NCBI GenBank assembly: GCA_013203845.1
Contig: JABMPE010000216.1
Location: forward strand, 1-56,064
From: Rhodopirellula sp.
Lineage (GTDB): Bacteria; Planctomycetota; Planctomycetia; Planctomycetales; Planctomycetaceae
Length of the DNA: 56,064 nt
Direction of reading: 5' to 3'
Below, piece after piece: positions 44,417 to 53,456 of this stretch. Made by a program: the position numbers and the translations under genes. Each line of letters begins with the position of its first letter. Position 1 is the first letter of the stretch. The notes under the pieces are model-generated. The model was not told where the DNA came from and searched no databases. It was given only the letters and a program-made list of their open reading frames with translations.

Positions 44417-44685
44417 GACAATTCCGGAAGCTGGCTGATCAGAACTCGATCGGTGATTCTGAGAATGATTGCACGTCGATGCCAACCTCGCCACAGACCA
44501 CGCTTTCACTTACTGAAGTGGTGATGTTTTTGGAACGGCACGCTGAATAATTAAGGACGCTACCGATTGAGAACCTGCTGGCGGGAGTGCCTCTTCGGAA
44601 AAGTCACTCTGGCCACTGCGCCTGGATTGTGGCACGATGAGCTGACTTCTGACCAGCATCTGAAATTCGCGAAAGCAGAAATCCC

Positions 44686-45723
44686 ATGACACACTCCAGA
44701 ACCTGCCGAACTCTGACAACATTGTTTCTGATAATGGTCTCTGCTTTGCCGCTGGCTGCCGACGAGACCGACTCGTCGGTCGCAGAAGCCAGAAAGCTGG
44801 CGTCTGATTTGAAACATCAGGATTTTGCTGTTCGAGAATCTGCGACCCGTACGCTGTCGTCGCTCGGTGCGTCGGCCATTGCCCCGGTGACTGAGATAGC
44901 ACTTCAGGACAATCTCGAAGCCGCTCTGCGAGCAGTCTCGGTGCTCGAAAAACTGTACCTGTCCGAGGACGCGGTGGCATTTGATCAGGCGGAAGTCAGT
45001 CTGAATCGACTGTTGTCTGAATCGAAACTCCCGGCGGTCGCGCAGCAGGCGGCGCAGACTCTTGAGGATAATCAATTCACCGTGACGCAGCGGCGAGCCA
45101 TTGCCGAGGTGCGTCGGCTCGGCGGCCAGATTCAGACAGAACGAGAATACCCGTTGCTTGTGAACGGCGAGCAGATCAGACCAGAGCAGGGCTGGGCTCG
45201 CGCCGCCGCAATCAGCCGGCACTGGAAAGGCGGCGACGAAGGCCTCAAACATCTCGCACGTTTGAAGTCTCTGCAGACGCTTTACCTCGTGGAAGGTCAC
45301 CCACTTTCAACAGCAGCCATCGAACAACTTCAGAACGAAATGCCCGACACGGTCTTCCAGACTCGCGGCAGAGCGATGCTGGGAGTAGGCACGGGGCCGC
45401 AAGGCCTGTTCGGATGCATGATCAGTCAGGTGAGAGAAGGGACCGCTGCCAGCAAAGCAGGAATGATGGTGGGCGATATCGTCGTTGAAATTTCCGGCAA
45501 ACCTGTGCGCCAGCCCGAGGACCTGATTTCAATCGTTGGAGAGCACGACGAAGACGAAAGCATCGAGATCATCGTACTGCGAGGGGACCCGATTCTTCGC
45601 GACCAGCTTGTGGAAATGATGACACAGCCCGAACAGTTTTCGCCGGTCCTGGCGATCGCCATTATCAGCCAGATGAGGACGAAGTTTACGGTGGTACTCG
45701 GCGAGTGGAGCATCGACAGCTGA
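44686..45723 (+). CDS. Secreted HEAT-like/PDZ protein
   Basis: A 345-residue exported protein. The signal peptide is MTHSRTCRTLTTLFLIMVSALPLAA. Residues about 35-130 are HEAT-like helices (FAVRESATRTLSSLGASAIA), and about 170-215 show a short leucine-rich-repeat-like stretch (LKHLARLKSLQTLYLVEGHPLS). A PDZ domain follows at about 235-310 (GCMISQVREGTAASKAGMMVGDIVVEISGKPV). The PDZ would bind C-termini of periplasmic proteins. There is no protease domain, so it may be an adaptor. The C-terminal segment (QMRTKFTVVLGEW) is unrecognised. It is followed by the GspF-like gene after 144 bases on the same strand. Confidence 0.82.
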   Translation: MTHSRTCRTLTTLFLIMVSALPLAADETDSSVAEARKLASDLKHQDFAVRESATRTLSSLGASAIAPVTEIALQDNLEAALRAVSVLEKLYLSEDAVAFDQAEVSLNRLLSESKLPAVAQQAAQTLEDNQFTVTQRRAIAEVRRLGGQIQTEREYPLLVNGEQIRPEQGWARAAAISRHWKGGDEGLKHLARLKSLQTLYLVEGHPLSTAAIEQLQNEMPDTVFQTRGRAMLGVGTGPQGLFGCMISQVREGTAASKAGMMVGDIVVEISGKPVRQPEDLISIVGEHDEDESIEIIVLRGDPILRDQLVEMMTQPEQFSPVLAIAIISQMRTKFTVVLGEWSIDS

Positions 45724-45867
45724 CACGGTTGTGCAAAACTGCACAGAACCGTCTTTCGCAGTTCCCCTTCGCCACCAGATTAAACTCGCCGCCGCAACAA
45801 CCAGTTTCCCGTCAACACTGAGGCTCTGAAACCGGTCGCTTCCGAATCGCTCTGGAAAGACATCGCC

Positions 45868-46914
45868 ATGCTGTTTGCGTCTCGAGTTCCGCCGAAGACT
45901 CTGGCGATCGTGTCACGCTCGCTGGCGACAATGCTGGAGTCCGGCATTCAGATTCGCAAGGCGATCGATATTGCTTCAAGAAAGGCGATGCACGCTCCGA
46001 CAAAAGTGGTGCTGCGGCAGGTTTCCGATGCCATTCAGGGCGGTGCGGATATTTCGCAAGCATTGAAGGAACACGGGAAATTCTTTCCGACGCTGTTTGT
46101 CGAAATGGTCACGATGGCCGAAGAGTCCGGCTCGCTGCCCGAAGTGCTCAAGCACCTGGCCGAGCACTACGAAGCCAACATGCGGATGAAGAAAGAGTTC
46201 ATCGGGTCGATCATCTGGCCAGCATTTCAGCTGGTCGCCGCCATCTTTGTTATCGCACTGCTGATTCTGATTCTTGGCTTCATCGCCGAATCCACCGGAA
46301 ACAACGACATGTCGTTCCTCGTGTTCGGCCTGTCCGGCACCACGGGAGCCATGATCTGGCTGACGGGAACCTTCGGAACTTTCGCCGCCATGTACGTCGC
46401 CTGGCGGATGATTCAGAAAGCGGCCCAGGCCAAAGCGATTGTCGATCCGCTTTTGCTGGTCGTCCCGGTGCTGGGACGTTGCATGAGATCGTTTGCGATC
46501 GCGAGATTTTCGTGGTCGTATTATCTGACACAGCAGACGGGGATGCCCGTTACGCGGAGTCTGCAGGGAAGTCTCAAAGCAACCGGCAACGGAGCGTTCA
46601 TTGCGCAAACGCCGTTCATCACCTCAGCCGTGATGGAAGGTTCCAGCCTGACGGAAAGTCTCGCAGAGAGTCGGCTCTTCCCGGAAGAGTACATTGAAAT
46701 GGTTTCGGTCGCCGAAGAATCCGGCACCGTCCCGGAAGCGCTGCACCGAATGAGCCCTCAGTTCGAAGAAGACGCCCGCCGAGCCATGAAAACGCTGACT
46801 CGCATGATCAGCGTCGTCGTCTGGCTGTTCGTCGCCAGCTTCATCATCTTCTTCGTATTCCGCTTCATGCTGTGGTACGTTGGTCAGATCAACCAGGCTC
46901 TTGAGGGAACGTAA
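45868..46914 (+). CDS. Type II secretion/type IV pilus inner-membrane protein (GspF/PilC family)
   Basis: A 348-residue integral membrane protein with two T2SF domains. Each has the signature SLATMLESGIQIRKAID...AEESGSLPEVLKHLAEHYE and YYLTQQTGMPVTRSLQGS...VAEESGTVPEALHRM. Hydrophobic helices lie at about 105-135, 155-185 and 310-340 (VVVWLFVASFIIFFVFRFML). GspF proteins sit at the base of the secretion or pilus machine and contact the GspE ATPase. No other secretion gene is adjacent. It is followed by a DUF1501 gene after 68 bases. Confidence 0.9.
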   Translation: MLFASRVPPKTLAIVSRSLATMLESGIQIRKAIDIASRKAMHAPTKVVLRQVSDAIQGGADISQALKEHGKFFPTLFVEMVTMAEESGSLPEVLKHLAEHYEANMRMKKEFIGSIIWPAFQLVAAIFVIALLILILGFIAESTGNNDMSFLVFGLSGTTGAMIWLTGTFGTFAAMYVAWRMIQKAAQAKAIVDPLLLVVPVLGRCMRSFAIARFSWSYYLTQQTGMPVTRSLQGSLKATGNGAFIAQTPFITSAVMEGSSLTESLAESRLFPEEYIEMVSVAEESGTVPEALHRMSPQFEEDARRAMKTLTRMISVVVWLFVASFIIFFVFRFMLWYVGQINQALEGT

Positions 46915-46982
46915 GAATGAGTTCCGCATCGACAGCCTCCTGAAAGACGTTACGGCCAGACACCCCATTGGACGACTGAGCG

Positions 46983-48443
46983 ATGAACACTCCAATCAAC
47001 CCGGTCATCGAGCAAACCCGTAGACACTTTTTCGGCAGCGCTGGTCTCTCGATCGGTAGCCTGGGACTCGCGTCGTTGCTGAACCAGCAGGGGCTGCTCG
47101 CCGCGAAGACGGATGGAGCGAATCTACGAGAAACAAACCCGCTGGCGCCGCAGGACGGTCATCATCCCCCGCGTGCAAAAAGCGTGATCTACCTCTTCAT
47201 GGCTGGTGGCCCCAGCCACCTGGAACTCTTCGATTACAAACCGAAACTGCAGGAGTTGAGCGGCCAGGTGATCCCGGAGTCGTACGTCGAGGGCAAACGG
47301 TTCGCGTTTATCAAGAAAGACGCGAAACTGCTCGGGACGAAGCGGAAGTTCGTGCGGTACGGCGAAAGCGGACTCGAACTTTCTGAACTGCTGCCGCACA
47401 TCGGTTCGATGGCGGACGACATCTGCCTGATCCGCAGCATGAAGACTGAAGTCTTCAACCACGGCCCGGCAAAGCTCTACATGAATACGGGGTTTCAACA
47501 GTTCATGGGGCGACCGAGCATGGGCTCGTGGGTGACCTACGGAATCGGCAGCGAAGCCGACGATCTGCCTGGTTTCCTCGTCCTGAATTCGGGACCGCGA
47601 GGACCGCGAGGCGGTACACCGTTGTGGTCCAGCGGTTTTCTGCCGACAACCTACCAGGGTGTGCCTTTGCTGAACGGTTCGGATCCGATTCTGAATCTCT
47701 CGTCGCCAAGAGGCTTCGACAACACGCGGCAGGGTGACTTTGTCGATGCGGTTAAAGATCTGAACCAAGCACGACTCGACCAGATCGGTGATCCGGAAAT
47801 TGCCACTCGCATCGCGGCGTACGAGATGGCTTACCGCATGCAGAGCAGCGCTCCGGAACTGATGGACCTGTCCGGCGAAACGAAAGAGACACTCGCCGAC
47901 TACGGCATCACTGACGTCGCCAAACCCAGCTTCGCGAGAAACTGCCTGCTGGCGCGACGGCTCGTTGAACGCGGCAGCCGCTTCGTTCAGCTTTATCACA
48001 CAGACTGGGATCACCACGGAAATCCAGGTACAGACCTGGGCAAAGCACTGGATGCCCGCTGCGGTGAGACCGACCAACCTTCCGCTGCACTGCTGCGTGA
48101 TCTCAAGCAGCGAGGTCTACTGGAAGACACGATCGTTGTGTGGGGCGGCGAATTCGGCCGCACACCTCAGGGCGAACCGCGCGACCTGATCGGTCGCGAC
48201 CACCATATCGATGGCTTTTCGATGTGGCTGGCCGGAGGCGGCGTGAAAGGCGGGCAGTCAATCGGAGCCACCGACGAACTCGGTTACAACGCCGTTGAAG
48301 ACGTCGTCCACGTCCACGATCTGCAGGCCACGCTGCTGCATCTGCTGGGGCTGGACCATCTCAAGCTGACGTTCCGCTTCCAGGGCCGCGACTATCGACT
48401 GACCGATGTCGGCGGCCACGTCGTCGAGAAAGTGTTCGCTTAG
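46983..48443 (+). CDS. DUF1501 exported protein
   Basis: A 486-residue protein of the DUF1501 family (sulphatase-like fold). A Tat-like N-terminus, QTRRHFFGSAGLSIGSLGLASLL, with the paired Arg, points to export after folding. Domain marks are SVIYLFMAGGPSHLELFD (first metal-site region), ELSELLPHIGSMADDICLIRSM, and IVVWGGEFGRTPQGE...GRDHHIDGFSMWLAGGG with the conserved Asp/His cluster. Planctomycetes have many copies, usually beside DUF1549/1553 genes; here that partner is not adjacent. Its catalytic function is not established. It is followed by the YTV gene on the same strand, but 530 bases away. Confidence 0.9.
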   Translation: MNTPINPVIEQTRRHFFGSAGLSIGSLGLASLLNQQGLLAAKTDGANLRETNPLAPQDGHHPPRAKSVIYLFMAGGPSHLELFDYKPKLQELSGQVIPESYVEGKRFAFIKKDAKLLGTKRKFVRYGESGLELSELLPHIGSMADDICLIRSMKTEVFNHGPAKLYMNTGFQQFMGRPSMGSWVTYGIGSEADDLPGFLVLNSGPRGPRGGTPLWSSGFLPTTYQGVPLLNGSDPILNLSSPRGFDNTRQGDFVDAVKDLNQARLDQIGDPEIATRIAAYEMAYRMQSSAPELMDLSGETKETLADYGITDVAKPSFARNCLLARRLVERGSRFVQLYHTDWDHHGNPGTDLGKALDARCGETDQPSAALLRDLKQRGLLEDTIVVWGGEFGRTPQGEPRDLIGRDHHIDGFSMWLAGGGVKGGQSIGATDELGYNAVEDVVHVHDLQATLLHLLGLDHLKLTFRFQGRDYRLTDVGGHVVEKVFA

Positions 48444-48974
48444 GAACGCGTCCGAAATCGCTTCCCGAGTGCGTTGAGAACGAGAATGACGCGATTGGAA
48501 TTCGGGAAATTATGGCGAACGCGATCCTCGGACGCGTGCCTGCTGGCTGGTCTGAATATGCCGAGCTCGTCAGCTTCGTCGTTTTCCAGACGACGCATTC
48601 AGTTTGCCCATTCTTTTTGATCGGCACGCTCCGCAAAGGTTGTGCAACCACTAAAGCCTGTCCTTTTTAATATCGCAAACTGGGCACCCTGTAACAGTTT
48701 TCCCGGCTGAGTAGGCGACGACAGCTTCCCGTTGACGGCGAGTCGTCCGACTGTGTCAGTTGCTTCAAGCAGGGAATCTGTTCTGTCGACCAAATACGTA
48801 CGGAGATTTTTCCGTTCAAAGGTCGACGCGTCATTTTCCGCTGGACTTTCCGCATGGAGGTTTTTCCCCGTGATCGGCAGGTTTAATGCGGAAACCCTGA
48901 CGCCAGCCCCGGCCTTCCGAACGGTGAATCTCTCTTGGATTGGATTCGCCTGGATTAGGGAAGGAGTGACTCAG
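48444..48974. other. Long intergenic region upstream of the YTV gene
   Basis: About 530 bases with no supported gene. It should hold the promoter of the YTV gene and possibly a long 5' leader. The frame of the YTV gene stays open to about 48732, but the signal peptide and GGAG decide the start at 48975. Confidence 0.5.
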
Positions 48975-50282
48975 ATGAGACTCGCCATGAAATTCGCCGT
49001 TCTGTCGGGCCTGCTTGTTGCAGGCTTTGGTCAGTCGGCACTGGCCGGCTACTGCGGGGCCGCCAGCTACAGTTGTTGTCCGACATCGGCTTGCACGCCA
49101 CGCGGGGACTATTGTGCCGCAAGCTCGTGTACGACGTGCTACAAGACCGTCCAGGAAGTCGTCTATGACAAGTGTCAGGTGACGAAATACCGCACAGTCT
49201 GCGACACCGTCTGCGAACAGCAGCCGATCACATGCACTCGAAATGTCTACGAAACCAAGTTTCGCGACGAGTGCTATACCGTTCAGAAGCCGGTCTCTCG
49301 GGTCTGTTACAGAATCGTACCGAAAACGGTCTGCAAGCCGGTTCAGAAGACCTGTTACCGCAACGAACAATACACGGTCAAAGTTCCATTCACGCAAACC
49401 TGCTACCGCGACGAGTGCTATACGGTCTGCGTGCCGCGTACTCAGACTTGCTACAGGTACGAGTGCTACGAAGTCTGCAAGCCGGTCTATAAGACCTGCT
49501 ATCGACAGGAGTGCTACACGACCTGCAAGCCATGCACCGAGACGCGATATCGCGACGTCTGCCACACGGTCTGCAAGCCGGTCGTTGAATGCAAACAGGT
49601 CGACGTCTGCGGCGGCTCTTTCCAGACCGTTGTCGATCAGTGCCCTGCCCCGTGTGGCGGATGCGGTCAGTCACCTGGCAGTATGACAGGCAGTTGCGGC
49701 AGTTGCAGTTCGGCGTGTGTGCCGAAAGTGCCGACCTGTCGTCAGGTCTGGGTACCCCGGATGGAAAAAAAGACGGTCATGTGTACGCGGATGGAACAAC
49801 AGGTAAAGCATTGCCGGGTTCCCTATACCGTCTGCAAGATGGTGCCTGTCACACGAACTCGCCAGGTTCCTTACACAGTCTGCAGCATGCAGAGAGAAAC
49901 TCGTCAGAAAAAAGTACCGTACACGGTCTGCACATCGACGACGGAAACACGGACTCGCCGAGTCCCTTACACTGTCTGCTCGATGCGGTGCGAAACCCGT
50001 TGCCGTCAGGTCCCGTACACGGTGACCGACTTTCAGCAGTACACGACCTGCGAAAAAGTCCCGTACACGACCTGCTCGTACGTGACAGAAACGAAAACCC
50101 GCAAGGTGCCCTATACGGTCTGCCGTCAGGTCTGCGAAACTCGCTACGTCACCAACACCCGCCAGGTACCACGGCAGGTGCCCTACACGGAAACAGTCTG
50201 TGTGCCACGAGTCGTGTGCCGTCAGGTTCCCGTTACGACGTGCTGCCCACAGCCGACATGCACGTCGGGGTGTACTAAATAG
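48975..50282 (+). CDS. Cys-rich secreted YTV-repeat protein
   Basis: A 435-residue secreted protein, with a signal peptide (MKFAVLSGLLVAGFGQSALA). The mature part is one of the Cys-rich YTV-type repeat proteins of planctomycetes. The N-terminal half repeats CYRxECYxVCxP units (TCYRDECYTVC, TCYRYECYEVC, TCYRQECYTTC), and the C-terminal half has about eight VPYT repeats spaced by about 20 residues (QVPYTVCSMQRETRQ, KVPYTVCTSTTETRT, RVPYTVCSMRCETRC). The many Cys and basic residues fit a disulphide-linked, high-copy cell-surface layer; this is inference. The start ATG at 48975 has GGAG at 48964-48967. It has its own terminator. Confidence 0.88.
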   Translation: MRLAMKFAVLSGLLVAGFGQSALAGYCGAASYSCCPTSACTPRGDYCAASSCTTCYKTVQEVVYDKCQVTKYRTVCDTVCEQQPITCTRNVYETKFRDECYTVQKPVSRVCYRIVPKTVCKPVQKTCYRNEQYTVKVPFTQTCYRDECYTVCVPRTQTCYRYECYEVCKPVYKTCYRQECYTTCKPCTETRYRDVCHTVCKPVVECKQVDVCGGSFQTVVDQCPAPCGGCGQSPGSMTGSCGSCSSACVPKVPTCRQVWVPRMEKKTVMCTRMEQQVKHCRVPYTVCKMVPVTRTRQVPYTVCSMQRETRQKKVPYTVCTSTTETRTRRVPYTVCSMRCETRCRQVPYTVTDFQQYTTCEKVPYTTCSYVTETKTRKVPYTVCRQVCETRYVTNTRQVPRQVPYTETVCVPRVVCRQVPVTTCCPQPTCTSGCTK

Positions 50283-50337
50283 GTCGGGTGTTTCCCGGTC
50301 ATAGATTCGCTGAGCCACGATCTAATCCAACCGTCAT

Positions 50338-50381
50338 CCGCGAGCCGGCTTCGAACATCGAAGTCGGCTCGCGGTGTTTTA
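50338..50381 (+). terminator. Rho-independent terminator of the YTV gene
   Basis: CCGCGAGCCGGCTTCGA pairs with TCGAAGTCGGCTCGCGG (one G/T step) around a three-base loop, followed by TGTTTTAT. Confidence 0.85.
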
Positions 50382-50615
50382 TGGGGGTGATTTTCAGCGA
50401 CGTCACGCCCGCCCGATAGGAAACGTTGAGAATCGATTCATGGTCACGAACCGGTGTCAATCCGCTGCGATTCGATGACTTTCAGAAATCACAAAGATTG
50501 AAATTCTTCATCTTTGCTTCACTCAATCCACGCATACAATCACGTACATATTACCGAGGCGTTTACTGCTGTCGCTGATCTGTCGACCCAACGGTCAAGG
50601 AAAGGAGCAGCCGGG
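50382..50615. other. Intergenic region, nothing identified
   Basis: About 230 bases between the YTV terminator and the next start codon. It is AT-rich around 50490-50560 (promoter likely); no gene or RNA was seen. Confidence 0.4.
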
Positions 50616-51458
50616 ATGAAGCCAGGTACATCACACGCAGAAGCGATTTTCGGCATCAATGGCGCTGTTGCCGAATGCTTTGAGGAGATCGCCGATTTGC
50701 TGGAAGGTCGTTGCTCGACAGACTTCCGCATTGCCGCCTATCGACGAGGGGCAGCCGTACTGCGCGAACTGCTCTGCCAGGTCGATGTTGTCTTTGATGA
50801 CGCTGGTCGTGAGGGTCTGGAAGACATCCCCGGCCTCGGACGCTCCCTCGCTTTATCCGTCGAGAAATATCTGCAGACCGGTTTGATGCCCACCCTTGAA
50901 CTGCTGCGCGGCAACGGGCTCTCGCCACGTTTCATGCGGACAGCTGAAAGTCCGCGCCGTCCGCGATTCATGCAGGCGCATCATCCGTCCAGAATTCAGA
51001 GAGCGACAACGATCCCGTCGCCACCGACTGATCCACTGCTTCCATCAATCGGTCAGTTGCTCAGTGTCGACGCCGAGTATCGCCAGAAATCAGCCAGCGG
51101 CGAACTGGTTCGCATTGCTCCGCGGCAGTTCAATCCAACTGGTGAGGAATGGTTGCCGATTCTTCACGCTCGCCGAAATCAATGGCATTATACAGCAGCG
51201 TTTTCCAACACCGCACACGCTCATGAGAAAGGTATGACGCGCGACTGGGTCATCATTCACTGGGACGCGGTCGGACATGCTGGCCACTGGACCGTGATCA
51301 CTTCGAAATTCGGAGAATTGAAGAAACGGCGGATCGTGCGAGGGCGTGAAGCCGAGTGCCTCGCTTTCTACCGACAGCACCCGCACGACGTTTCGGCCGG
51401 TGAAGTATTCGAAGAAGCCGCACGTTTTCGACAGAAACTGCTGTTCGAATTCGAATAA
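50616..51458 (+). CDS. Protein with PolX-type N-terminal domain and unknown C-terminal domain
   Basis: A 280-residue protein. The N-terminal domain (about 10-85) resembles the 8-kDa helix-hairpin-helix domain of family X DNA polymerases (AECFEEIADLLEGRCSTDFRIAAYRRGAAVLRELL, then EGLEDIPGLGRSLALSVEKYLQTG). That domain binds gapped DNA and 5'-phosphates. The polymerase palm is absent. The C-terminal part (about 155-270) has a compact block WLPILHARRNQWHYTAAFSNTAHAHEKG...WVIIHWDAVGHAGHWTVIT. I recognise this block as a recurrent companion of such domains but cannot name a function. The start at 50616 has GGAGCAGCCGGG before it. A single gene. Confidence 0.75.
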   Translation: MKPGTSHAEAIFGINGAVAECFEEIADLLEGRCSTDFRIAAYRRGAAVLRELLCQVDVVFDDAGREGLEDIPGLGRSLALSVEKYLQTGLMPTLELLRGNGLSPRFMRTAESPRRPRFMQAHHPSRIQRATTIPSPPTDPLLPSIGQLLSVDAEYRQKSASGELVRIAPRQFNPTGEEWLPILHARRNQWHYTAAFSNTAHAHEKGMTRDWVIIHWDAVGHAGHWTVITSKFGELKKRRIVRGREAECLAFYRQHPHDVSAGEVFEEAARFRQKLLFEFE

Positions 51459-51725
51459 GGATGAAGGGGGCTGAGGGGACGCTCTCCGGGCCGCAGTGAC
51501 TCCGGCCCGCCAGGCAGTATCGTTCGACTTCGAATTGGATAATCCTGGGGTCGACTTTCAGCAACGGATCAGAAGCTCGGTGGAAACGCCATCCACGTTC
51601 ACATCTCGGACCTCGCTGGCAAGGTCCGCAGTGATCTGCCGTTCGGTCGCGGCACCGAGGCCTGCTTTACGACAGATCAACTTCAGCACGAAGCTGGCCA
51701 GCGTGACTGGAGAAAACGTCGTCTT
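51459..51725 (+). other. Decayed coding stretch upstream of hsdR remnant
   Basis: A reading frame without start, from about 51545, runs on into the hsdR fragment and translates as DQKLGGNAIHVHISDLAGKV, then RSDLPFGRGTEACFTTDQL and HEAGQRDWRKRR. I do not recognise it. It may be a remnant of the gene preceding hsdR in the broken locus. A 77-codon frame in another phase is not supported. Confidence 0.3.
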
Positions 51726-52202
51726 GTGACGATTTCTGTCGCCTCACCATCTGCGAGGCCAGACGCTCTCGCTGTCCGCACCGCACGCTCCCCTGTCGCT
51801 TTCAGGTTTTGCCTGAACCAATTGAGGCGTGGAGCGTTCGCGGTGGATTCGCCGCTGGTGATTCAGCAGCTTGAAGCAATGCAGGACTACGACCTGTACG
51901 ATGTGCTGGCGGAAATCGGTTACGGGCTGGCTCCACGAACTCGGGAACAGCGTGCGGAAGCATTCGAGTACAAACACGCTGGCTGGCTTAGCGGGATGCC
52001 AGCCAAGTCAGCGGACGTGTTACGAGCGATCGTGGCGCAATTCGCGAAAGCTGGAACCGACGGCTTGGAAAATCAGAACATCTTCCAGACACCCGATGTT
52101 CGCAAAGCAGGTGGACAGTCCGGAGCAATCGACGCACTTCGCGAGCTGGGCAAGCCGACTGAGATTCTCACGGAAACGAAGTCGCGACTGTTCGCGGCGT
52201 AA
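51726..52202 (+). pseudogene. hsdR: C-terminal fragment of type I restriction subunit HsdR
   Basis: A 158-codon frame. From about codon 45 on it matches the last ~115 residues of HsdR of the EcoKI-like group: AMQDYDLYDVLAEIGYGLAPRTREQRAEAFEYK, then WLSGMPAKSADVLRAIVAQFAKAGTDGLENQNIFQTPDV and the ending ETKSRLFAA. The nuclease and helicase domains (normally about 900 residues upstream) are missing, so it is a remnant. Its end is followed by an operon on the other strand, not by hsdM or hsdS. Confidence 0.75.
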
Positions 52203-52220
52203 CGCGTGTCAGACGCCGCT

Positions 52221-53180
52221 TCAATACCACTGTTCGAGACGGAGAAGCACATACTCCCGACCGTCGTCCGAATCCAGCAGCGTGTCTGATAGCTTCCGTC
52301 GATTCGCTTTCCAGAAGTCCAGTTCAGCTTCATCCAGCGAAGAAAACCGGTGAGTTCGTTGACTGTAAGCGCCGACGAGTCCTTGAATTTTTCCTCGCGT
52401 TTTTGGGTCGTCTGGAAGAAGGATTGCTTCCAGTGCCTTTCGACGTTCCTCCCTCGTGATGTTGCTGACAAGCAAGGCTGGCAAGACCTGGACAAACAAC
52501 GTCGCTGAGTCAAAGCGGTCATTTTCAATTGTCGATGCGACAACCGTCGTTCCGTCCCCCTGATCGTGTCGAAACACTCCATGAGGTGCCTCGCGAGCCG
52601 CTTTCAGCAGACACCTTGCCGTCTTATCCGACATCGAAAGTGTGCGTGACCACTGCCACTTCACTCGTGAGCCGTCGAAATGCACAACAGAAGCATTTTC
52701 GAGTTTAAGCTCCTTTGCGAGATTGGCGACACGGAGAGCCGCCACAACTTCTGAAACACATGCGTTCTTCGCCAGCCGCTTGAGCACGGCTGCAACGACG
52801 GGTAGTTCAATGACGTACCACTCGACAACGCTGTGTGGTAGCAAAAGCTCCGCGGCGAGAGCATTGACGCGTTTCTCGTCTTCGTCATCAGAACTGAGCA
52901 TGTCGCTCAGCGTTTCTCCGAAGACAGAAGGAACTCCGAGGATGATGTGTCCCAACTCGTGAGCCAGTGTGAAGCGTTGCCTGGACGTTAGCTTTCCCGT
53001 TGGTTGATTTGGTGCTTCATTCAGAAAGATGGCAGCGCGGTCACCTTTGACAACACAGAATCCATCACACCCCCCAAGTGGTCGAAGTTGCACTTTGGCA
53101 CCAAGTCTCTTAGCGAGACTCTCCGGTCCATTGGGAAATTCACGGCGAGCGATTGCGAGTGCCGTCTTACGCGAGAGCAT
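52221..53180 (-). CDS. ImmA/IrrE-type metallopeptidase
   Basis: A 319-residue protein with a zinc peptidase domain (about 60-150): RFTLAHELGHIILG contains HExxH, and the later NALAAELLLPHSV carries the third-ligand Glu typical of ImmA/IrrE. The C-terminal 160 residues form an extra domain ending in FWKANRRKLSDTLLDSDDG. Such proteases cut repressors in phage, mobile-element and stress switches, often beside a helix-turn-helix gene; none is present here. It is the last gene of a three-gene run (GNAT, 84-residue protein, protease), 21 bases after the middle gene. The start ATG at 53180 lacks a strong ribosome binding site. Confidence 0.85.
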   Translation of the reverse strand: MLSRKTALAIARREFPNGPESLAKRLGAKVQLRPLGGCDGFCVVKGDRAAIFLNEAPNQPTGKLTSRQRFTLAHELGHIILGVPSVFGETLSDMLSSDDEDEKRVNALAAELLLPHSVVEWYVIELPVVAAVLKRLAKNACVSEVVAALRVANLAKELKLENASVVHFDGSRVKWQWSRTLSMSDKTARCLLKAAREAPHGVFRHDQGDGTTVVASTIENDRFDSATLFVQVLPALLVSNITREERRKALEAILLPDDPKTRGKIQGLVGAYSQRTHRFSSLDEAELDFWKANRRKLSDTLLDSDDGREYVLLRLEQWY

Positions 53181-53201
53181 TTCAGAAGCTCTGGACGGGG
53201 T

Positions 53202-53456
53202 TCAGGGCCGGATTCCGAGGACGTCGTTGATCCCGTCAAGAAGTGCCTGCTTCGCCTGATCGTCCATCTGGCCTAGATCCTGATTTCGAAAAGCGATCGA
53301 GACATCAGGATGCAGTGCCAGAAGTCGCGAGATATGCCGATCAAGGTCTGATGCGTCAGCAGACAGTACGGGCGCAACACAATCCGACCGCCGGTAGCGC
53401 GATGCGTCAACCGTCCCGATGACAGGTGCAAAGTCGTCGTCGAATTGAGTTGTCAT
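53202..53456 (-). CDS. Small protein between GNAT and ImmA/IrrE genes
   Basis: An 84-residue protein, MTTQFDDDFAPVIGTVDASRY at the start, mixed helix and coil, with DLDRHISRLLALHPDVSIAF and a C-terminal amphipathic stretch (QAKQALLDGINDVLGIRP). I do not recognise it. Its ATG overlaps the stop codon of the GNAT gene (ATGA), so it is translated with it. It could be an antitoxin, regulator or substrate of the adjacent protease; that is inference from position only. Confidence 0.7.
   Translation of the reverse strand: MTTQFDDDFAPVIGTVDASRYRRSDCVAPVLSADASDLDRHISRLLALHPDVSIAFRNQDLGQMDDQAKQALLDGINDVLGIRP

Noticed and set aside
47124-48077. 317-codon - strand frame opposite the DUF1501 gene
   Set aside because: Antisense shadow of a well-conserved gene.
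51496-51729. 77-codon + strand frame before the hsdR fragment
   Set aside because: A different phase from the frame that continues into hsdR, with no similarity to known proteins.
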